This document shows, in pieces, positions 62,101 through 64,000 of a stretch of DNA of 64,000 bases. The stretch is from Paenibacillus brasilensis (GTDB lineage Bacteria; Bacillota; Bacilli; Paenibacillales; Paenibacillaceae). How positions within the stretch are numbered: the first letter of the stretch is position 1; every line of letters starts with the position of its first letter. The notes under the pieces were generated by a model that ran no database searches, was not told the origin of the DNA, and was given only the letters and a program-made list of their open reading frames with translations. A program made the translations under genes and the position numbers. Location: NCBI RefSeq assembly GCF_009363115.1, contig NZ_CP045298.1:3469501-3533500 (forward strand), given 5' to 3'.

Positions 62101-62141
62101 GCATGGTACAAAAGTATACCATGCCGTAGCCAAAAGTATAC
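62101..62141. promoter_or_regulatory. candidate operators upstream of exopolysaccharide operon
   Basis: CAAAAGTATAC occurs twice, at 62109-62119 and 62131-62141, exactly 22 bases (two helical turns) apart. GCATGGTA (62101-62108) and TACCATGC (62117-62124) form an inverted repeat around the first copy. A promoter-like TTGTTA (62205-62210) follows with a weak -10 at 62228. Confidence 0.5.
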
Positions 62142-62264
62142 AATCCCCTTCCCCTGTAGTGAGGGAGAAAGTGCCGTTCAGTTCCATGTCGTCCACAAAG
62201 CAAATTGTTACAATAAAGTCATACTTAAAATAAGAAGAGAAATTGTATAGGAGGGAGGATTTTT

Positions 62265-63008
62265 GTGGAGAAAACCATTTTGGATTACCTGGTCCTGATC
62301 AAAAAAAAATTGTGGCTGATTGCGATTTTTGTCATCCTCTCATGTGTAACGACTTATATTGTGAGCGACAATGTCGTGAAACCAGTCTACTCTGCTTCAA
62401 GCCAGTTGCTGGTTAATCATATCTCCGGCAAGCAAGGAAGCAACAATCTGAATGACGTCAACACAAGTCTTAATTTGGTGGAAAGCTACAAGCAAATTCT
62501 CACTTCACCTAAAATTATGGAGGCTGTCGTAGCGACTCATCCTGAGTTCGGTTTGACGCAGGAAAAGCTGGCAGAGAAGCTCCAGATTAAATCCTCGGAT
62601 AAAAGTCAGGTTATCGGCTTGACATTTGAGGCCGGAAGCTATCCAGAGGCCGCAGCTATTGTCAACGCGGTAGCCCAGAAATTCGTGCAGACGGTTCCGG
62701 GATTGATGGGATTGAATAATGTGAAAATTTTGAATGAAGCGGACCCGCAGGCCAATCCTGCCCCGACTAATGGAAGTCCGCTCATGAATATTGCGATTAG
62801 CTTTCTCGTATCGCTGATGATTGCACTGGGCACGATTGTGTTCCTTGAGAGCATTAACGGCACGCTGCGGTCGGAAAAAGAGGCAGATACAGACATCGGT
62901 CTTCCGGTGATTGGATCTATACCGGTCATCCGCAAGAAGGACACCGACGGGCCCACCGGAAATTTTAAAGAACGGGTAGGGGAGCGTAAATATGCTGCGA
63001 TTGAATGA
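62265..63008 (+). CDS. Wzz/YveK-type polysaccharide chain-length modulator
   Basis: A 247-aa membrane protein of the capsular/exopolysaccharide co-polymerase family (CapA/EpsA-like). It has one TM near residues 15-35 (LWLIAIFVILSCVTTYIVSD), an outside domain with VNHISGKQGSNNL and a second TM near residues 170-195 preceded by NEADPQANPAPTNGSP, the typical proline-rich motif. GTG at 62265 follows GGAGG. It ends overlapping the kinase-like gene by 17 bases. It acts as the activator of the cognate BY-kinase. Confidence 0.92.
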   Translation: MEKTILDYLVLIKKKLWLIAIFVILSCVTTYIVSDNVVKPVYSASSQLLVNHISGKQGSNNLNDVNTSLNLVESYKQILTSPKIMEAVVATHPEFGLTQEKLAEKLQIKSSDKSQVIGLTFEAGSYPEAAAIVNAVAQKFVQTVPGLMGLNNVKILNEADPQANPAPTNGSPLMNIAISFLVSLMIALGTIVFLESINGTLRSEKEADTDIGLPVIGSIPVIRKKDTDGPTGNFKERVGERKYAAIE

Positions 63009-63630
63009 CATGTTGATTACAGAAAGCAATCCTTCATCGTATATCTCTGAATCATTTCGTTCCCTCCGTACATACATCCGGCAGCAGGTAATGGGGCACA
63101 AGGACCGCGGAACGGTTCTGCTGCTGACCTCGCCGGAAAGCGGAGCGGGCAAAACAACGCTGCTCGCCAACATCGGAGTCACTTTTGCACAAGAAGGCAA
63201 GAAAGTGGCTTTGGTGGATTGCAATCTGCACAAACCGGCACTGCACGAGATATTCGGAATGGAGAATACAGGAGGTTTGTCGGCTTATTTGCGCGGCGGC
63301 ACTTCTTCCAAAGCGATCGTTAGACATGGCGGACTGGAGTTGTCTATTGTTCCCGGTGGAGACACCCTGTATAACGCAGCAGATTTGCTGGGGAGCGAAC
63401 GCATGACAGATCTGCTGGAAGAGCTTAAACGTGAATATGACATGATCCTGCTCGATTCGGCTCCAGCGTTGAACTACACGGATGCGCGCCTGATTGCAGG
63501 CATGACGGATGGTGTGATTCTCGTTGCCAAACACGGCCGGACCAAACGTGATGATCTACGCAAAACAAAGCAACTCATGGAGCAGGCCAGTGCGACACTG
63601 GTTGGCATTGTGATGAATCAGGTGAAGTAA
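62992..63630 (+). CDS. CpsD/CapB-family BY-type protein kinase
   Basis: A 212-aa ATPase of the bacterial tyrosine kinase family. The Walker A motif is TSPESGAGKTTLLAN, A' is VALVDCNLHKPALHEIF and Walker B is MILLDSAPAL. The N-terminus has SEAFRSLRT-like ISESFRSLRTYI, used to dock with the partner. Unlike most CpsD/EpsB/PtkA proteins it ends at GIVMNQVK with no tyrosine-rich tail to autophosphorylate. ATG at 62992 overlaps the upstream gene. It is part of the exopolysaccharide operon. Confidence 0.92.
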   Translation: MLRLNDMLITESNPSSYISESFRSLRTYIRQQVMGHKDRGTVLLLTSPESGAGKTTLLANIGVTFAQEGKKVALVDCNLHKPALHEIFGMENTGGLSAYLRGGTSSKAIVRHGGLELSIVPGGDTLYNAADLLGSERMTDLLEELKREYDMILLDSAPALNYTDARLIAGMTDGVILVAKHGRTKRDDLRKTKQLMEQASATLVGIVMNQVK

Positions 63631-63669
63631 GCAACACCAAAATTCGATGCAGCAAGGAGAATGAGTGCG

Positions 63670-64000
63670 ATGATGAAGAGAGTGAAAAAAGCCATTATTC
63701 CAGCAGCAGGGTTAGGTACACGCTTCCTCCCTGCCACAAAAGCAATGCCGAAGGAAATGCTTCCAATCATCAATAAGCCCACGATTCAATATATCGTTGA
63801 AGAAGCGATTGCTTCTGGTATTGAGGACATTATCATCGTTACGGGTAAAGGCAAACGTGCCATTGAGGATCATTTTGACAACGCATTTGAGCTGGAATCG
63901 AAGCTTTTGGAGGACGGCAAGCTGAAGCTTCTGGAGGAAGTACAGCGCTCTTCGGGAGTGGAAATTCACTACATTCGCCAGAAGGAGCCCAAAGGTCTTG
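63670..64000 (+). CDS. galU: UTP-glucose-1-phosphate uridylyltransferase, N-terminal part
   Basis: Partial: the frame runs off the window end at 110 codons. It begins [20 protein letters not shown], the nucleotidyltransferase start, then [17 protein letters not shown] and [20 protein letters not shown], all GalU signatures. It makes UDP-glucose for the adjacent exopolysaccharide genes. ATG at 63670 follows AAGGAG at 10 bases; the ATG at 63661 is too close. Confidence 0.95.
   Translation, partial: MMKRVKKAIIPAAGLGTRFLPATKAMPKEMLPIINKPTIQYIVEEAIASGIEDIIIVTGKGKRAIEDHFDNAFELESKLLEDGKLKLLEEVQRSSGVEIHYIRQKEPKGL

Overview
The window looks like a low-to-moderate GC Gram-positive, spore-forming Firmicute of the Paenibacillus polymyxa group. 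This is inferred from gene content: a PBSX-like phage-tail cluster of xkd type, SleB-like cell-wall hydrolase, lipoprotein-anchored ABC binding proteins, CcpA-type cre sites, a preQ1-I riboswitch ahead of queCDE, and strong AAGGAGG-type ribosome-binding sites with frequent GTG/TTG starts. No species call can be proved without a database comparison.

Layout. 0.2-3.8 kb: a hypothetical protein, a MazG-like protein, and an AraC regulator followed by an MFS exporter and an isochorismatase-like protein. 4.0-7.9 kb: a ChvE/MmsA/MmsB-type monosaccharide ABC importer behind a cre site. 8.0-12.6 kb: SDR and metallo-beta-lactamase-fold genes diverging from an Lrp-type regulator, a GNAT acetyltransferase, a small frameshifted gene and a Fsr-like MFS exporter. 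12.8-14.3 kb: a 5'-truncated PAP2-type acid phosphatase. 14.4-17.6 kb: queuosine-precursor genes queF and queCDE with a preQ1 riboswitch; queF is cut off from queCDE by a palindromic element. 17.6-24.1 kb: AIM24, membrane and hypothetical proteins, a WYL regulator, a DnaQ-like exonuclease, and a secreted 5'-nucleotidase with a LysM domain.

24.3-42.6 kb is the most interesting part: an apparently complete R-type tailocin (contractile phage-tail-like particle). It has a divergent ImmA/Xre regulatory pair and an ArpU-like activator, then tail terminator, sheath, tube, a tail-assembly chaperone with a textbook -1 frameshift signal, a short tape measure, the LysM/XkdQ/R/S/T/U baseplate set, a chimeric fibre, a holin and a GH25 lysozyme. 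No terminase, portal, capsid or integrase gene is present. An ANT(6)-type aminoglycoside adenylyltransferase sits as cargo between the activator and the structural operon.

43.1-46.8 kb: a peptide-type ABC importer lacking its ATPases. 47.1-54.2 kb: housekeeping genes (dNTPase, LLM flavin oxidoreductase, RNA/DNA methyltransferase, D-2-hydroxyacid dehydrogenase, ThpR with an 18-nt repeat, SleB-like hydrolase, UPF0173). 54.7-59.3 kb: gltB without gltD. 59.6-62.0 kb: a NarL-type two-component system. 62.3 kb to the end: the start of an exopolysaccharide locus (Wzz-like modulator, CpsD-like kinase, GalU).

A perfect or near-perfect short palindrome (core GGATTTTGCAAAATCC) occurs four times, three of them just ahead of ribosome-binding sites. 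It is not explained by the genes.
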